A stretch of 64,000 nt of DNA from Nocardioides sp. (GCA_002729525.1 PBYI01000054.1:62001-126000); one strand, 5' to 3'; shown: positions 34,993 through 44,721, counted from the stretch's first letter. Translations and numbers: made by a program. Notes: a model not told the origin generated them from the sequence alone.

Positions 34993-35862
34993 TCAGCGAC
35001 CCTCGTCGATCAGGTCGTAGAGGTACCGCCCGTACCCGCTCTTCATCAGCCCATCCGCGATCGCGGCGAGCTGGGCATCGTCAATGAACCCCATCCGCCA
35101 GGCGACCTCCTCGGGCGCGCCAACCTTCTGACCCTGCCGCGCCTCGACGGCGCGCACGTAGTTGCCGGCGTCGTTGAGGTCGTCGAACGTCCCGGTGTCC
35201 AGCCAGGCCGCGCCGCGGGGCAGCACCTCGACCTGGAGCCGGCCCTCCTCGAGGTAGAGCCGGTTGAGGTCGGTGATCTCGAGCTCGCCGCGCGCCGACG
35301 GCTTCAGCGTGGCGGCCTTCTCGACGACGTCGGGGCCGTAGAAGTAGAGGCCGGGCACGGCGTACCGCGAGCGCGGCTGGGCCGGCTTCTCCTCCAGCGA
35401 GATCGCGGTGCCGCTGTCGTCGAACTCCACGACGCCGTACGCCGTGGGGTCGGCCACGCGGTAGCCGAACACGGCCGCGCCGTCGAGGTCGTCGAAGCGC
35501 CGCAGCCGGGTACCGAGGCCGGAGCCGAAGAAGATGTTGTCGCCGAGCACGAGCCCGACGTGGTCGTCGCCCACGTGGTCGGCGCCGATCACGAACGCCT
35601 GCGCGAGCCCGTCGGGCGACGGCTGCACGGCATAGGTGATCGAGATGCCGAGCGCGGACCCGTCGCCCAGCAGCCGGCGGAACTGCTCCGCCTCGTGCGG
35701 CGTCGTGATCACCAGGACGTCGCGGATCCCGGCGAGCATGAGGGTCGACAAGGGGTAGTGGATCATCGGCTTGTCGTAGACGGGCATGAGCTGCTTGCTC
35801 ACCGCGTGGGTGATCGGGTGGAGCCGCGAGCCGGTCCCACCGGCGAGGATGATGCCGCGCAT
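34993..35862 (-). CDS. rmlA: Glucose-1-phosphate thymidylyltransferase
   Basis: Enzyme of 289 residues forming dTDP-glucose from glucose-1-phosphate and dTTP, the first step of dTDP-L-rhamnose synthesis. The nucleotide motif GIILAGGTGSRLHP at the N-terminus and KQLMPVYDKPMIHYPL are diagnostic, as are LGDNIF and EEKP further along. The remaining rml genes (rmlCD and rmlB) are about 27 kb away at the right edge of the window, so the pathway is split by the polysaccharide cluster. It is divergent from the initiating sugar transferase across a 233-bp gap. Confidence 0.93.
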   Translation of the reverse strand: MRGIILAGGTGSRLHPITHAVSKQLMPVYDKPMIHYPLSTLMLAGIRDVLVITTPHEAEQFRRLLGDGSALGISITYAVQPSPDGLAQAFVIGADHVGDDHVGLVLGDNIFFGSGLGTRLRRFDDLDGAAVFGYRVADPTAYGVVEFDDSGTAISLEEKPAQPRSRYAVPGLYFYGPDVVEKAATLKPSARGELEITDLNRLYLEEGRLQVEVLPRGAAWLDTGTFDDLNDAGNYVRAVEARQGQKVGAPEEVAWRMGFIDDAQLAAIADGLMKSGYGRYLYDLIDEGR

Positions 35863-36095
35863 GACCCCGCATCATGCTGCACGCGGGCCCGGCTCGGTCA
35901 CATCAGGGCACGCGAGGCGGTCTGGACCGAATCGTTCGGATGTAACCTGTGGATGAATATTTCCCCACGTGAGATCCCCCGGAGGGCCGAGATCACCTAA
36001 CCTCAGGACGTCCGCCAGAGCAGCCGGACGACATGGGGATGCGGAGTCGCATGGGGACGCGACTTCCCGGTGTTCTGGCACCCAGGGGATTTGTT

Positions 36096-37547
36096 GTGAC
36101 GACGTTGACAGAAGCAGTTTCCGGTCTCGCGACCAGACGACGCAGCCGTTTCCTCGGCGCGATCCCGGTGGTCGCGCTGGTGATGGACGTGCTGGTCATC
36201 CTGGCGAGCACCGTGGTCGCGGTGACCGGCCGCAACCAGTGGCACCTCTTCGAGAGAGGCGCCAACATCGACTCCGAGCAGCTGATGCCGCTCGCCCCGA
36301 TCATGGTCGTCGGTTGGCTGGCGATGATCGCCGTCTACAGCGGCTACCGCTCGGACGTCTTCGGCGCCGGCACGGACGAGTACAAGCACGTCTTGAACGC
36401 CGGTCTCGTGACCGCTGCTCTCGTCGGCGTGGGCTGCTTCCTCGCCAAGTTCCCGCTGTCGCGCGGCTTCTTCGTGCTGCTCTTCGCGATCGGGATCCCG
36501 GCGATGATCGCGGGCCGGATGGTCGTACGCCGCGCGCTGCACCGGGCCCGGCTCAACGGCAACCTCCTCCAGCGAGTGCTGATCGCGGGCTCGCCCGCGC
36601 ACGTCGACGAGATCGCCAACGTGCTCCGGCGCGAGCGCTGGCTCGGCTACCAGGTGACCGGCGCCCTGACGCCGGCCTGGTCCACCGACGCGGAGACGCC
36701 GTGCGGCGTGCCGGTCGTCGGCAACGCCGACGACGTGGCGCTGATGCGCTCGGCCGACACCGTCTTCTTCGCCGGCGGCTCCGGCACGTCCGGGCAGGCG
36801 ATGCGCAAGATCGTCTGGGACCTCGAGCAGGACGAGGTCCAGATCGTCGTCGCCCCGAGCGTCACCGACACCAGCAGCGACCGGGTCAAGGTCCGTCCGG
36901 TCGGCGGCCTGCCGCTGATGCACCTCGATCCGCCCACCTGGACCGATGCCTCGCGCATCGGCAAGCGGGCCTTCGACCTGCTCGGCAGCGGCCTGCTCCT
37001 CGTCGCGTTCAGCCCGGTCTTCCTCTTCTCCGCGATCGCGGTCAAGCGGTTCGACGGCGGTCCGGTGTTCTTCCGCCAGATCCGCACCGGCCGGCACGGC
37101 GAGGAGTTCGTCTGCCTGAAGTTCCGCTCGATGGTCACCGACGCCGAGGCCCTCCTGGCCAGGCTGCACGAGGAGACCGGTCACACCGACGGCCTCTTCA
37201 AGATGACCGACGACCCGCGGATCACCGGCCCCGGCAAGTGGCTGCGCCGCTTCTCGATCGACGAGCTGCCCCAGCTGTGGAACGTCTTCCGGGGCGACAT
37301 GAGCCTCGTCGGCCCGCGCCCGCCGCTGCCCTCCGAGGTCGAGCAGTACGGCGACGACGTGTCGCGCCGCCTGCACGTGCGCCCCGGCATGACCGGTCTC
37401 TGGCAGGTCTCGGGCCGTTCCGACCTCAGCTGGGAGGAGGCCGTGCGGCTCGACCTCTACTACGTCGACAACTGGTCGATGCTGCAGGACCTCTCGATCC
37501 TCACCCGCACGGTCGGTGCGGTGCTGGGCTCGCGCGGCGCCTACTAG
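36096..37547 (+). CDS. Initiating polyprenyl-phosphate sugar transferase (WbaP/ExoY type)
   Basis: Membrane enzyme of 483 residues that should start polysaccharide repeat synthesis by moving a sugar-1-phosphate to undecaprenyl phosphate. The GTG at 36096 is preferred to upstream ATG codons because AGGGGA lies six bases before it. Four or five transmembrane segments occupy the first 160 residues, then a cytosolic Rossmann-like part, a membrane re-entrant helix (FDLLGSGLLLVAFSP) and the catalytic domain with KRFDGGPVFFRQIRTG, KFRSM, IDELPQLWNVFRGDMSLVGP and RPGMTGLWQVSGRS. The catalytic DE and RP motifs are intact. IS relics follow three bases downstream of the stop region. Confidence 0.92.
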   Translation: MTTLTEAVSGLATRRRSRFLGAIPVVALVMDVLVILASTVVAVTGRNQWHLFERGANIDSEQLMPLAPIMVVGWLAMIAVYSGYRSDVFGAGTDEYKHVLNAGLVTAALVGVGCFLAKFPLSRGFFVLLFAIGIPAMIAGRMVVRRALHRARLNGNLLQRVLIAGSPAHVDEIANVLRRERWLGYQVTGALTPAWSTDAETPCGVPVVGNADDVALMRSADTVFFAGGSGTSGQAMRKIVWDLEQDEVQIVVAPSVTDTSSDRVKVRPVGGLPLMHLDPPTWTDASRIGKRAFDLLGSGLLLVAFSPVFLFSAIAVKRFDGGPVFFRQIRTGRHGEEFVCLKFRSMVTDAEALLARLHEETGHTDGLFKMTDDPRITGPGKWLRRFSIDELPQLWNVFRGDMSLVGPRPPLPSEVEQYGDDVSRRLHVRPGMTGLWQVSGRSDLSWEEAVRLDLYYVDNWSMLQDLSILTRTVGAVLGSRGAY

Positions 37548-37560
37548 ATGTACCTCGCCA

Positions 37561-37690
37561 TCAGGTTGGTATCCGTCGGCTGATCGGCGGGTGACCTCCG
37601 AGTGCGCTGTGGCGGCGTTGAGTGTTGTAGTGCTGGAGCCATGGCGCAAGAGCAGCGGTACGGTGGGCGTGCTGCCGCGCCCGACGAGGC
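37561..37690 (-). pseudogene. IS481-family transposase C-terminal relic
   Basis: The minus strand encodes ALAPWLQHYNTQRRHSALGG and then HPPISR, the conserved C-terminal end of IS481-type transposases. Frame is lost upstream, and no inverted repeats were seen. It begins 14 bp after the sugar transferase stop. Remnant only. Confidence 0.7.
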
Positions 37691-37760
37691 GCAAGTGGCG
37701 TGCCGTTCTCGGACCCCCGGTTGATGGTCGAGGGCATCGTGTACCAGTATCGGGATCTTC

Positions 37761-38157
37761 TTACTCGAGGTGGGGGCTGGTGAGTCCGCCGCCGATCAGG
37801 AGCAATCCGCGGGCGACGCAGCGATGGAGCTCGATGAGGCCGTTCACGGCTTCGGTGCCGCCGCTGTTCGATCGGCTGGTGTCGAAGTAGGCCAAGAACG
37901 CCGTTGACCACCGCTTCAGGGTGCGTCCGAGCCGCGCGATCTCGGGGACCGGGCAGGTCGTGAAGGTCGCGAGGACCTTCTCGGCGATCTGCCGTCCGAC
38001 GGCCGGGTCGGGGTGGCGGTGCGCCGATCGGAGTTGCTGGGCGCATGACCAGGCCACGTAGACCCCGAGGTGTGCGCCGTGGGCGGCGATCGCCGTCTCG
38101 AAGCGGGTCCACTGCTTGTCGGTGAGCTTCTCCGCGCCAGCGCGTAGGACCTGACAT
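37761..38157 (-). pseudogene. ISL3-family transposase C-terminal relic
   Basis: The minus strand encodes the C-terminal part of an ISL3-type DDE transposase, with LRAGAEKLTDKQWTRFE, RTLKRWSTAFLAYFDTSRSN and TEAVNGLIELHRCVARG. The N-terminal and central catalytic parts are missing. No terminal inverted repeat was recognised. With the IS481 relic it marks the left edge of the low-GC cassette. Confidence 0.75.
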
Positions 38158-38286
38158 CGTCGAGGCTTTCCGCCTTGAGCGGCCTACTCCCTGCCGATCT
38201 TGGAAGGCCTCGACCCAGTTCCAGGGTCAAGCCGTCAGCGCGTGCCACTCAGGCCCACTGCAAGTACGAAGAGCCTCAGATCACCG

Positions 38287-38838
38287 TCACTGCCTGCGCT
38301 CGCCAAGCGTCCGCGCGGGAACCCCGCCGACGACTAAGCCCTGGGGAACATCCTTCGTTACCACAGCGCCAGCAGCCACCACCGCACCCGCGCCGATGTT
38401 CACGCCAGAAAGCACCTTCACGCCCGCGCCGATCCACACATCATCACCGATCACGACCGGCTTCGCGACCCTCGTCTGCTTCCTAATCAGGACGCCTGCC
38501 CGCATCCCGTGATTCGCATCGGTGATGTGGCACCCAGGCGCAATCATAACCCAATTGCCTATCGTAACCGACTCAACGGCATTAACGATGGAGTAGTCGC
38601 CAACCGACGAATGGTCGCCAATCCGCACGACACCACCAGCGCTTTTCACCACAGCGAACGGGCCGATCGCTGCGCGAGATCCCAGACTCACGCGACGCGG
38701 TCCGACAATTCGTGCTTTGGGATAGATCGTCGGGAACGGCCGCCGCAAGTCAACCCTGGCACCGCGCCCCCACCAGAAGATGGCAGCCAACGCGAACCAG
38801 ACCCTCCTTAGGTTCCGAGAGTTATCTAGCACTGGCAT
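38287..38838 (-). CDS. Hexapeptide-repeat acyltransferase (maltose/galactoside O-acetyltransferase-like)
   Basis: Trimeric left-handed beta-helix acyltransferase of 183 residues, probably adding an acetyl group to a sugar of the surface glycan. Hexad repeats run from about residue 55 (IGPFAVV, IGDHSSVG, VTIGNWVMIAPG) and the catalytic-region block ITDANHG supplies the active-site His near residue 108. The end has VVIGDDVWIGAGVKV and VVGGVPARTLG, typical of the NodL/LacA group. The N-terminus is extended and basic. The start lies only five bases past the flippase stop, so it is the last gene of the operon running from 43186. GC is lower than in the chromosome around it. Confidence 0.88.
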   Translation of the reverse strand: MPVLDNSRNLRRVWFALAAIFWWGRGARVDLRRPFPTIYPKARIVGPRRVSLGSRAAIGPFAVVKSAGGVVRIGDHSSVGDYSIVNAVESVTIGNWVMIAPGCHITDANHGMRAGVLIRKQTRVAKPVVIGDDVWIGAGVKVLSGVNIGAGAVVAAGAVVTKDVPQGLVVGGVPARTLGERRQ

Positions 38839-38843
38839 GATTT

Positions 38844-40106
38844 CTACCCCCGTGAAAGGATTCCGCGAACACTAATGAGCCCGCGAGATAAGGCACGCGC
38901 GAACATGAGAACATTCCAGCAAGCTATCGCCAACACGCTTGCGATAGCAGCACCGAGGCCGCCCGCATTTGGGACAAGCGCTACAACAAGGCCCAGATTG
39001 AGAGCAGCGCCGACACCGATGGCCATGAGAGCATCCGCGTGCGCCCCCGTCATATTGAGAAGCGACCCAATTGGACCGAACGCGGAGTTAACGCACTGTC
39101 CAAGGACCAACACCCTAAGCACTTCCACAGAGCCCACATAATCACCGCCGAGCAGACCGAGGATCTGGGGCGCGAAAGCTACCACACCTCCGCCGCATAA
39201 GGTCATCAACACAGCACACAAGATAACGCCTCGGCGATACAGTCGAGATAGCTCGCCCATCCTGCCATCCGCATGCAAACGGGCCATCTGCGGTGCGATG
39301 CCGAAATTAACAGCCACAACAACAATGGCCAGCGCACTTGCCACTCTTGCTGCAGCAGCATACGCACCACCCTCCGTAGCCCCGGCCAACGCCACCACGA
39401 GCGGAATGTCGGCTTGCGAAATCACCGCATTCAGAACTGCGACCCACATCAAGAAGTAGGAAGCCGATCTCACGTTGCTCCGATCAAACTCGAGACCGGC
39501 GTCTCCAGTCCGACCGTGGCACCCACGAGCACGCAGCATAAGAATCACTACTAGGCCCAGCATCGCGAGCGCGCGGACAACCGCAAAACCCCAAAGCACC
39601 TCAACGCCGAGCGATCCAACACCCAGGATCCCGACTATCGTCAACAACGGTGCGACGATGCCAGAATAGACTTGAGACTCGACCGTCGAGCCGTGCGCTC
39701 GCAGCACAGATTCATAATATCGGATGCGCGCTAGCATAGGAGAGATTGCAGCAATACCCCAAGCAACAACAGCGACTGAATTTCCGCCCAGCGCATGCAT
39801 CACGCCACCGAACACGGCGAAAGCCCCGCCGGCGACGAGCGACATGACAACATTAGTTTGCCTCGCAAGCGCATCGAACTTGGCCCACCCTGGCCCGGCC
39901 AGGGTGGAACCAAACCGAACCGCAGCTGAGTCGTACCCCCGAATACAGAAAGTCATTACGATTGCCGAGCTAGCGAGAATAGCGGAGCAGTACCCGAAAG
40001 TACTTACACTCGACGCCCGCGCTAACACCAGAATCATTGCGAGATTAAAGCACGCAGCACCTACCCTTAGTCCCATGGCGACGAACGTCGTCCGAAGCAA
40101 CTTCAT
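38844..40106 (-). CDS. Oligosaccharide flippase (Wzx/RfbX-like)
   Basis: Integral membrane protein of 420 residues with about 12-14 hydrophobic segments and few charges, resembling polysaccharide transport proteins of the MATE/MOP group (Wzx-type) that flip lipid-linked repeat units. The ATG at 40106 is chosen because the following residues (MKLLRTTFVAMGLRVG) begin the first helix and GGGAG lies about seven bases upstream; a longer upstream frame overlaps the sulfotransferase gene. No catalytic motif is expected. Sequence among Wzx proteins is very variable, so the call rests on topology and context. GC is lower than in flanking DNA. Confidence 0.8.
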   Translation of the reverse strand: MKLLRTTFVAMGLRVGAACFNLAMILVLARASSVSTFGYCSAILASSAIVMTFCIRGYDSAAVRFGSTLAGPGWAKFDALARQTNVVMSLVAGGAFAVFGGVMHALGGNSVAVVAWGIAAISPMLARIRYYESVLRAHGSTVESQVYSGIVAPLLTIVGILGVGSLGVEVLWGFAVVRALAMLGLVVILMLRARGCHGRTGDAGLEFDRSNVRSASYFLMWVAVLNAVISQADIPLVVALAGATEGGAYAAAARVASALAIVVVAVNFGIAPQMARLHADGRMGELSRLYRRGVILCAVLMTLCGGGVVAFAPQILGLLGGDYVGSVEVLRVLVLGQCVNSAFGPIGSLLNMTGAHADALMAIGVGAALNLGLVVALVPNAGGLGAAIASVLAIACWNVLMFARALSRGLISVRGILSRG

Positions 40107-40137
40107 GCGTTTGCTCCCGCCAATCCACGACCACTGT

Positions 40138-41106
40138 TCAAGACCGCTCCCGGGCCGTGGCTCGCAACTTCGACAACCCAGCGCGCGCTCCACTCGTGCG
40201 GAAGATATAAGAAACAAGACGGGCACGTCCCACAAGCCGCAAGATTGCACGCGTCGGCCATACAGGCGTCGACGCGCCCACAGTCGACACGTCATATCCA
40301 ATCGACGACGCAACTTCGCCGCAGATGCGCTCCACCGCCCGAATCGCGCGCGGCGACAAACCGGATAGCCGGACCTCAGTGGCAGACGCTCCGACCTGCG
40401 CGAGCCCTTTGGAGGTCCCCAGTGCATCACTTTCGGGCACACTGCCATCCCAGTCAAATGGATCAAGCCCCAAAGCATTGATGACGGGGGCGAGCGTGGA
40501 TGTTGGATCAGCGACGAGATCCTCGTATCTAACCTGGAGTACCGCGCCGTCGCGACTTGCCTGACTATTTGTGGCTAACTCCAGTCGACGACGCCATGCC
40601 ATGGCCGATGATCGATAGGCCTTCCCGAAAGTCGCGCGTTCCGATGCCGCTTGCGCTCGGGGATCGCGGACCACGTGCAGAAACAGGGCTCGCTTCTCTA
40701 GCGCCGTATATATCTCATCAATTGACTCCACATACAGAGGCGTCTTGTCGCCCCATACAACGGTTCTGCCGCCCCCGCCATCGCTCCAGTTTTCAAGGAG
40801 TGTCATGAGAATCAACGGCCATGAGCCCCGCGAGAGATCCTCGCGCAACTTTTTGCGCGGAACCTCGATTCCAGCACTGACTCCATCTGCATGTAGTCGG
40901 CTCCCACAAACGATCCGGACAGCCTGATCGATCACGGCCTGCGGGGCATCCGTCCGGCCAAGTTCGTAATGCCGCTTGAGAAGCATTGGAACAAAGTGCG
41001 ACTCGAATCTGCACAGTGCGATCTGAGGGTGCAAATTCATGAGATTTCTAGTAAGGGTCGTGCCAGACCTGGGTGCACCAACAATCCACAGCGACATTTT
41101 ACTCAC
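40138..41106 (-). CDS. PAPS-dependent sulfotransferase 1
   Basis: Cytosolic sulfotransferase of 322 residues. The 5'-phosphosulfate-binding loop VGAPRSGTTLTRNLMNLHPQ lies at residues 8-27 and the 3'-phosphate-binding strand LFLHVVRDPRAQAASE near residue 148; VRYEDLVADP is the further conserved block. Together they define the sulfotransferase_1/3 fold, which uses PAPS from CysC. It should sulfate a sugar of the polysaccharide or another lipid/carbohydrate acceptor, since it sits with a second sulfotransferase, three bases downstream of it, in an operon with a flippase. The N-terminal third is normal. GC is low relative to the host. Confidence 0.85.
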   Translation of the reverse strand: MSKMSLWIVGAPRSGTTLTRNLMNLHPQIALCRFESHFVPMLLKRHYELGRTDAPQAVIDQAVRIVCGSRLHADGVSAGIEVPRKKLREDLSRGSWPLILMTLLENWSDGGGGRTVVWGDKTPLYVESIDEIYTALEKRALFLHVVRDPRAQAASERATFGKAYRSSAMAWRRRLELATNSQASRDGAVLQVRYEDLVADPTSTLAPVINALGLDPFDWDGSVPESDALGTSKGLAQVGASATEVRLSGLSPRAIRAVERICGEVASSIGYDVSTVGASTPVWPTRAILRLVGRARLVSYIFRTSGARAGLSKLRATARERS

Positions 41107-41109
41107 GAT

Positions 41110-42045
41110 CTAGCGCCCCTCGTACACAAACCTTCTCCACCTGTACCTCACGCGTTTCGTGCCAACGCGCACAAGCGAGCGGGTAGCCAACGAGGCCCTC
41201 GCCCGAGCGCTAACCCGACAGCTTGAACTCACGTCGTAGCCAAACGCCGCAGCGGTGTCCCCAACTTCCTGCTTGATCAGCGTTTGCTCCGCACCGGTGA
41301 GGGTCTTCCTCCAAGCGTTCACTCTGCTCTCGTCCGGCGAGTGACCCACCAACGCGTGTTGGGCCTGGGTGAATTGCGGCACGTCGAAGCCATCGGAATC
41401 AGAACCCGATTCGCTGCTCTCGACGCCTAGACAGTTCAGACACGAATATAGAGTCTCTTCAGGATTCAGCACCAAATCCTCGTACCGAACCCTCACGACG
41501 CGAGTCGGATACATGCTCTCAGCAGCGAGTCCTGCCGCCGTCCGCTGCATCCACCATCTCGCTGCCGCCTTGGGATGCGACGGTCCCCAATCAAGCGGTA
41601 GGACACTTGCGACGACTGCGCGTGGATCCCGTACCAGGTGGATTATCTTGCCGTTCGGGAATGCATCAAGAATCTTGGAGAAGTGATGAATATTGGACGG
41701 CGTATGATCAATCCAACGGTTGAACGTCTCACATTCAGCTTCCCGTCGCGCATACGCCAACACTAGGCGTTCCATTACGGACGAAACGCTGTCGTCATGC
41801 GAAGTGAGAATCGATGAGGGGTCGACACCCCACAATGCAAATCGCCGATCGCTCGATAGCAAACGGAGGAATGACGCCGCGTCAAGATCCGCAGTCAGCG
41901 CGGCGGCCAGAAACTGCGCCTCTGGCGGAACGACTGCTCGTAGTCGACGACCCAGGATGTCCGCAAGCATCGTTGTGCCACTGCGGCCGCAACCCGCAAC
42001 GAATAGCGGTGTCAAAGACGCGCTATGCTCAGCTGGTGTATTCAA
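41110..42045 (-). CDS. PAPS-dependent sulfotransferase 2
   Basis: Sulfotransferase of about 311 residues with the PSB loop VAGCGRSGTTMLADIL at about residues 15-30, the 3'-phosphate strand IIHLVRDPRAVVAS near residue 140, and VRYEDLVLNPEE. Family as for sulfotransferase 1, but the two proteins differ so strongly that they are unlikely to be recent duplicates and probably have different acceptors. A TTG at 42045 preceded by GGAGAG is chosen as start; a GTG at 42090 adds 15 residues. It overlaps the 3' end of the GT4 gene by 17 bases, so it is coupled to it. GC low. Confidence 0.82.
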   Translation of the reverse strand: MNTPAEHSASLTPLFVAGCGRSGTTMLADILGRRLRAVVPPEAQFLAAALTADLDAASFLRLLSSDRRFALWGVDPSSILTSHDDSVSSVMERLVLAYARREAECETFNRWIDHTPSNIHHFSKILDAFPNGKIIHLVRDPRAVVASVLPLDWGPSHPKAAARWWMQRTAAGLAAESMYPTRVVRVRYEDLVLNPEETLYSCLNCLGVESSESGSDSDGFDVPQFTQAQHALVGHSPDESRVNAWRKTLTGAEQTLIKQEVGDTAAAFGYDVSSSCRVSARARASLATRSLVRVGTKRVRYRWRRFVYEGR

Positions 42046-43186
42046 AGAACTCTCCGACGATCGCGTCTTCCGACAGATGTGACACCGCACTCGCTACCGA
42101 TTTGCGATCATCTAGCACAACCGCGCGCGCAACTGCATCGGCGAGAGCGTCAGGAGAGCGCCCCACTGCTACGGAGCCCGTCACTCCCTCTTGAACAAGC
42201 CCACCGGTGTCAGACCCGAACGTCACCGCCGCGGGCAACCCGCACGCCAGCCCTTCAACCAAGACTCTAGGGAATCCCTCGTATCCTGGGAAGGAGGTCA
42301 TGAGAAGCACAGAAGCCGCACGCACTATTCGAGCCGCCTCTTCTGGCCTCTGTCTGCCAGCCATACGAATTCTAAGGTTGTGGGGTGTGTGGTTTCGCGC
42401 TAAACGGTCCTTCAGTAGTGCGAGTAAGGTACCCGATCCCACGATTGTCAGCGTGTAAGCAGTCTCGGGCGAGCGGCGCGCGAGCGCCAAACCAGCATCG
42501 AGCGCCAGAGCGGGGTCCTTTGGCTCTTCTAGGCGGCCCACCCAAACCATATCGACGCTGGAACTCGCGGGAGATCGAGTTTCGACAAAGTACCGCCTGC
42601 TATCGAACCAGGTGGGAAGAAACCGAGCCTCCGCACCGGAACGTGCGAGTTCTGAGGCGTAATTCTCGTTAAATACGACTGTTCGATCAGCCCCCGCGAC
42701 GACCCGCTTCTCTATCCACTCGTGGATACTCGCGGCACGCACCCAGAACGAGTCCGTCGAACCACGGTTCAGGCCACCAGCCTGCGTATGAATGGAGTAG
42801 ACATGCCGGGCGTTCCGGAATGCGACCTGAGCAACCAGACCTAGATCGGCCCGGTGGGCTTGGACAGCTCCTACACGGCCGATCTTCCGTCGGTGCCGTA
42901 GAAGCCCTGCAGCTACCAGTCCAGAGTGCGGTAGCCTGCGCCCCTGATCACCGGGATCGAGCGATGCTACGGGTAGAAACTCGAACTCGGTCGAGTCAAT
43001 CGCGTGTCGCTCCCATTTTCCAACTCGCTTTTCACCACCATCGACCGCGACACCGACCACCCCAATGCTCAACCCGGGCGGCGCACTACGGATCAACCCC
43101 CTGATGCAGGTGTCAATGCCCCCAGGCGACGGCGTTGCCGCATCGAATTGGTGTATGATGAGCCGGTCTAGGCTCTGGAATTTCAA
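42029..43186 (-). CDS. Glycosyltransferase family 4
   Basis: GT-B fold glycosyltransferase of about 385 residues. The N-terminal Rossmann half includes FDAATPSPGGIDT, the Gly-rich acceptor loop. The C-terminal half has the retaining GT4 features WVGRLEEPKDPALALDA and the EX7E motif EGFPRVLVEGLACG with DTGG. It should add a sugar to the lipid-linked polysaccharide repeat on the cytosolic side. The TTG at 43186 with GAGGAG five bases upstream is preferred to longer frames. It is divergent from the ligase/polymerase gene at 43276, sharing about 90 bp of promoter DNA, and opens the operon of two sulfotransferases, a flippase and an acyltransferase. Donor unknown. Confidence 0.85.
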   Translation of the reverse strand: MKFQSLDRLIIHQFDAATPSPGGIDTCIRGLIRSAPPGLSIGVVGVAVDGGEKRVGKWERHAIDSTEFEFLPVASLDPGDQGRRLPHSGLVAAGLLRHRRKIGRVGAVQAHRADLGLVAQVAFRNARHVYSIHTQAGGLNRGSTDSFWVRAASIHEWIEKRVVAGADRTVVFNENYASELARSGAEARFLPTWFDSRRYFVETRSPASSSVDMVWVGRLEEPKDPALALDAGLALARRSPETAYTLTIVGSGTLLALLKDRLARNHTPHNLRIRMAGRQRPEEAARIVRAASVLLMTSFPGYEGFPRVLVEGLACGLPAAVTFGSDTGGLVQEGVTGSVAVGRSPDALADAVARAVVLDDRKSVASAVSHLSEDAIVGEFFEYTS

Positions 43187-43275
43187 CGACGCTCCTCGGC
43201 AGTGGTTTGATTGCTCGCGGCGATCATGTCCTCGAGGAAGCCTACTGAACATCAAGACGGTGAGGACGGTTTCCG

Positions 43276-44721
43276 TTGCGAAATTTCGAGCTCGACCCGA
43301 AAGGTGCCGCGTTCGTCGCTGGTGCAGCAATCTTCGCGGTGACCTGTGGCGTAGCAGCGGCGGATGCCCCGCTGGTAGCCGTGGGGCTGGCAGGTCTCAT
43401 CGTGTGGCTCGTCATTCCAGCTCTCCCGCTGGCGATGGTCCTATGGATCGCCCTCAGCTTACGCATCTTGTTTGACGCGCAGGGCGCCACGTCTCAAGGT
43501 AGCGGACCGGTCGCCGCGGCCATCGGGGTCGGACTCATACTCCTAACCATTCGCCTACTGATTCAACGCACGCGTCTGCCATCTTCCGTTTGGATCGTCG
43601 GCGCCGGGATCTCCGCGTGGACTGTTCTCGCCTTTGTCTACCAGGGGTTTTCGCTCGAGGCATCAGGCGAGGGTGTCCGCGAGCTTTCGGTGGTGGCGGC
43701 GTTCGCAATGGGTTTCATATTGGCAACCTCCGGGCGAATCAGTGGCTCAAATCTCCTGCAATACGTGGTCGTTCTAACGCTCATTCCCGCAATGTTCGCG
43801 ATCATCCAGTTCGCATCCGGAACTGGCTTGCTTGTGGCCGGCGCCGTCCGCTCGAACTCATTCTTCGTCCACCCGAATAGCGCGGCACCCTTCTTCGCGG
43901 TCGGATTGTGTGCGGCCATTGTACTGGCAGATATGCGAAAGGACGCTAGGAGCTGGATCACTGCGAGTATATGTGGGGTTGCGTTGCTCACAACCGGGAG
44001 CCTTGCTGGCGTTGCGGCCGGAATCGCAGGACTTGTCTGCTACGCCTTTGTTCGACCTGGACGCGTTGGAGCGAAGGTCGTGATGGGCCTGTTGGCCTTC
44101 CTCGCAACTGGCGCGTTCGCAGTCTCTCCCATCGGACGGGAGCGCATTGCGAGCCAAGCTCGCTTCGACCCTTCGCTCTACGCGTCCCAGGCCGCCACCG
44201 ACGGGGCAGACTCGTCCTTAGGCTGGCGGCTGTATAACTGGTACGACTACTTGCAGTTGTGGCGGGAGCAACCGATCTTCGGCTTCGGGCTTGGCAGAAC
44301 TAGCGCGGGCGATTCAGCGACCGGAACGCTGCCGCACAATGAGTACGTTCGATACCTCGTAGAAACTGGGCTTGTCGGCCTAGTACTACTGCTCGCAGGT
44401 GTCGGACTTGTATTGCGCGCACTGCGCAAGATCCGTCTGACCGTTCCGTCACCTGATCTCCGGTTCACTGCAGCAGCCGCAACATGCTGCGTAGCAGCGT
44501 TCATGGCGAACGGTTTGGCGGCAAACACGCTAATGTATTCTTCGGCCAGCTATTCCTTCGCGGTGATTCTCGGTGGCACGTTTGGTTTGGCCCATTACAC
44601 GCGCTCGCCCACGGATCTAGTAGTCGGGCATGACACGCGTGACCCAGTCAGGCATCACGTCCCTGCTGCCACGGTTCGAGATCGCGCGCGCTGGAGCCCC
44701 GACAACCGTCTTGCCCGCTAG
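43276..44721 (+). CDS. O-antigen ligase/polymerase-family membrane protein (Wzy_C)
   Basis: Integral membrane protein of 481 residues with about twelve hydrophobic segments and a large periplasmic-type loop. The block FGFGLGRTSAGDSATGTLPH followed by NEYVRYLVETGLVGLVLLL is the Wzy_C/WaaL signature, containing the conserved His-Asn of ligases. In Gram-positive clusters such proteins polymerise or attach repeat units (Wzy). The start codon is TTG at 43276 with AGGACGG upstream; an alternative cannot be excluded. Its last 35 codons overlap the convergent acetyltransferase gene, so the C-terminus may be shorter in life. It is the only plus-strand gene within the low-GC cassette. Confidence 0.82.
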   Translation: MRNFELDPKGAAFVAGAAIFAVTCGVAAADAPLVAVGLAGLIVWLVIPALPLAMVLWIALSLRILFDAQGATSQGSGPVAAAIGVGLILLTIRLLIQRTRLPSSVWIVGAGISAWTVLAFVYQGFSLEASGEGVRELSVVAAFAMGFILATSGRISGSNLLQYVVVLTLIPAMFAIIQFASGTGLLVAGAVRSNSFFVHPNSAAPFFAVGLCAAIVLADMRKDARSWITASICGVALLTTGSLAGVAAGIAGLVCYAFVRPGRVGAKVVMGLLAFLATGAFAVSPIGRERIASQARFDPSLYASQAATDGADSSLGWRLYNWYDYLQLWREQPIFGFGLGRTSAGDSATGTLPHNEYVRYLVETGLVGLVLLLAGVGLVLRALRKIRLTVPSPDLRFTAAAATCCVAAFMANGLAANTLMYSSASYSFAVILGGTFGLAHYTRSPTDLVVGHDTRDPVRHHVPAATVRDRARWSPDNRLAR

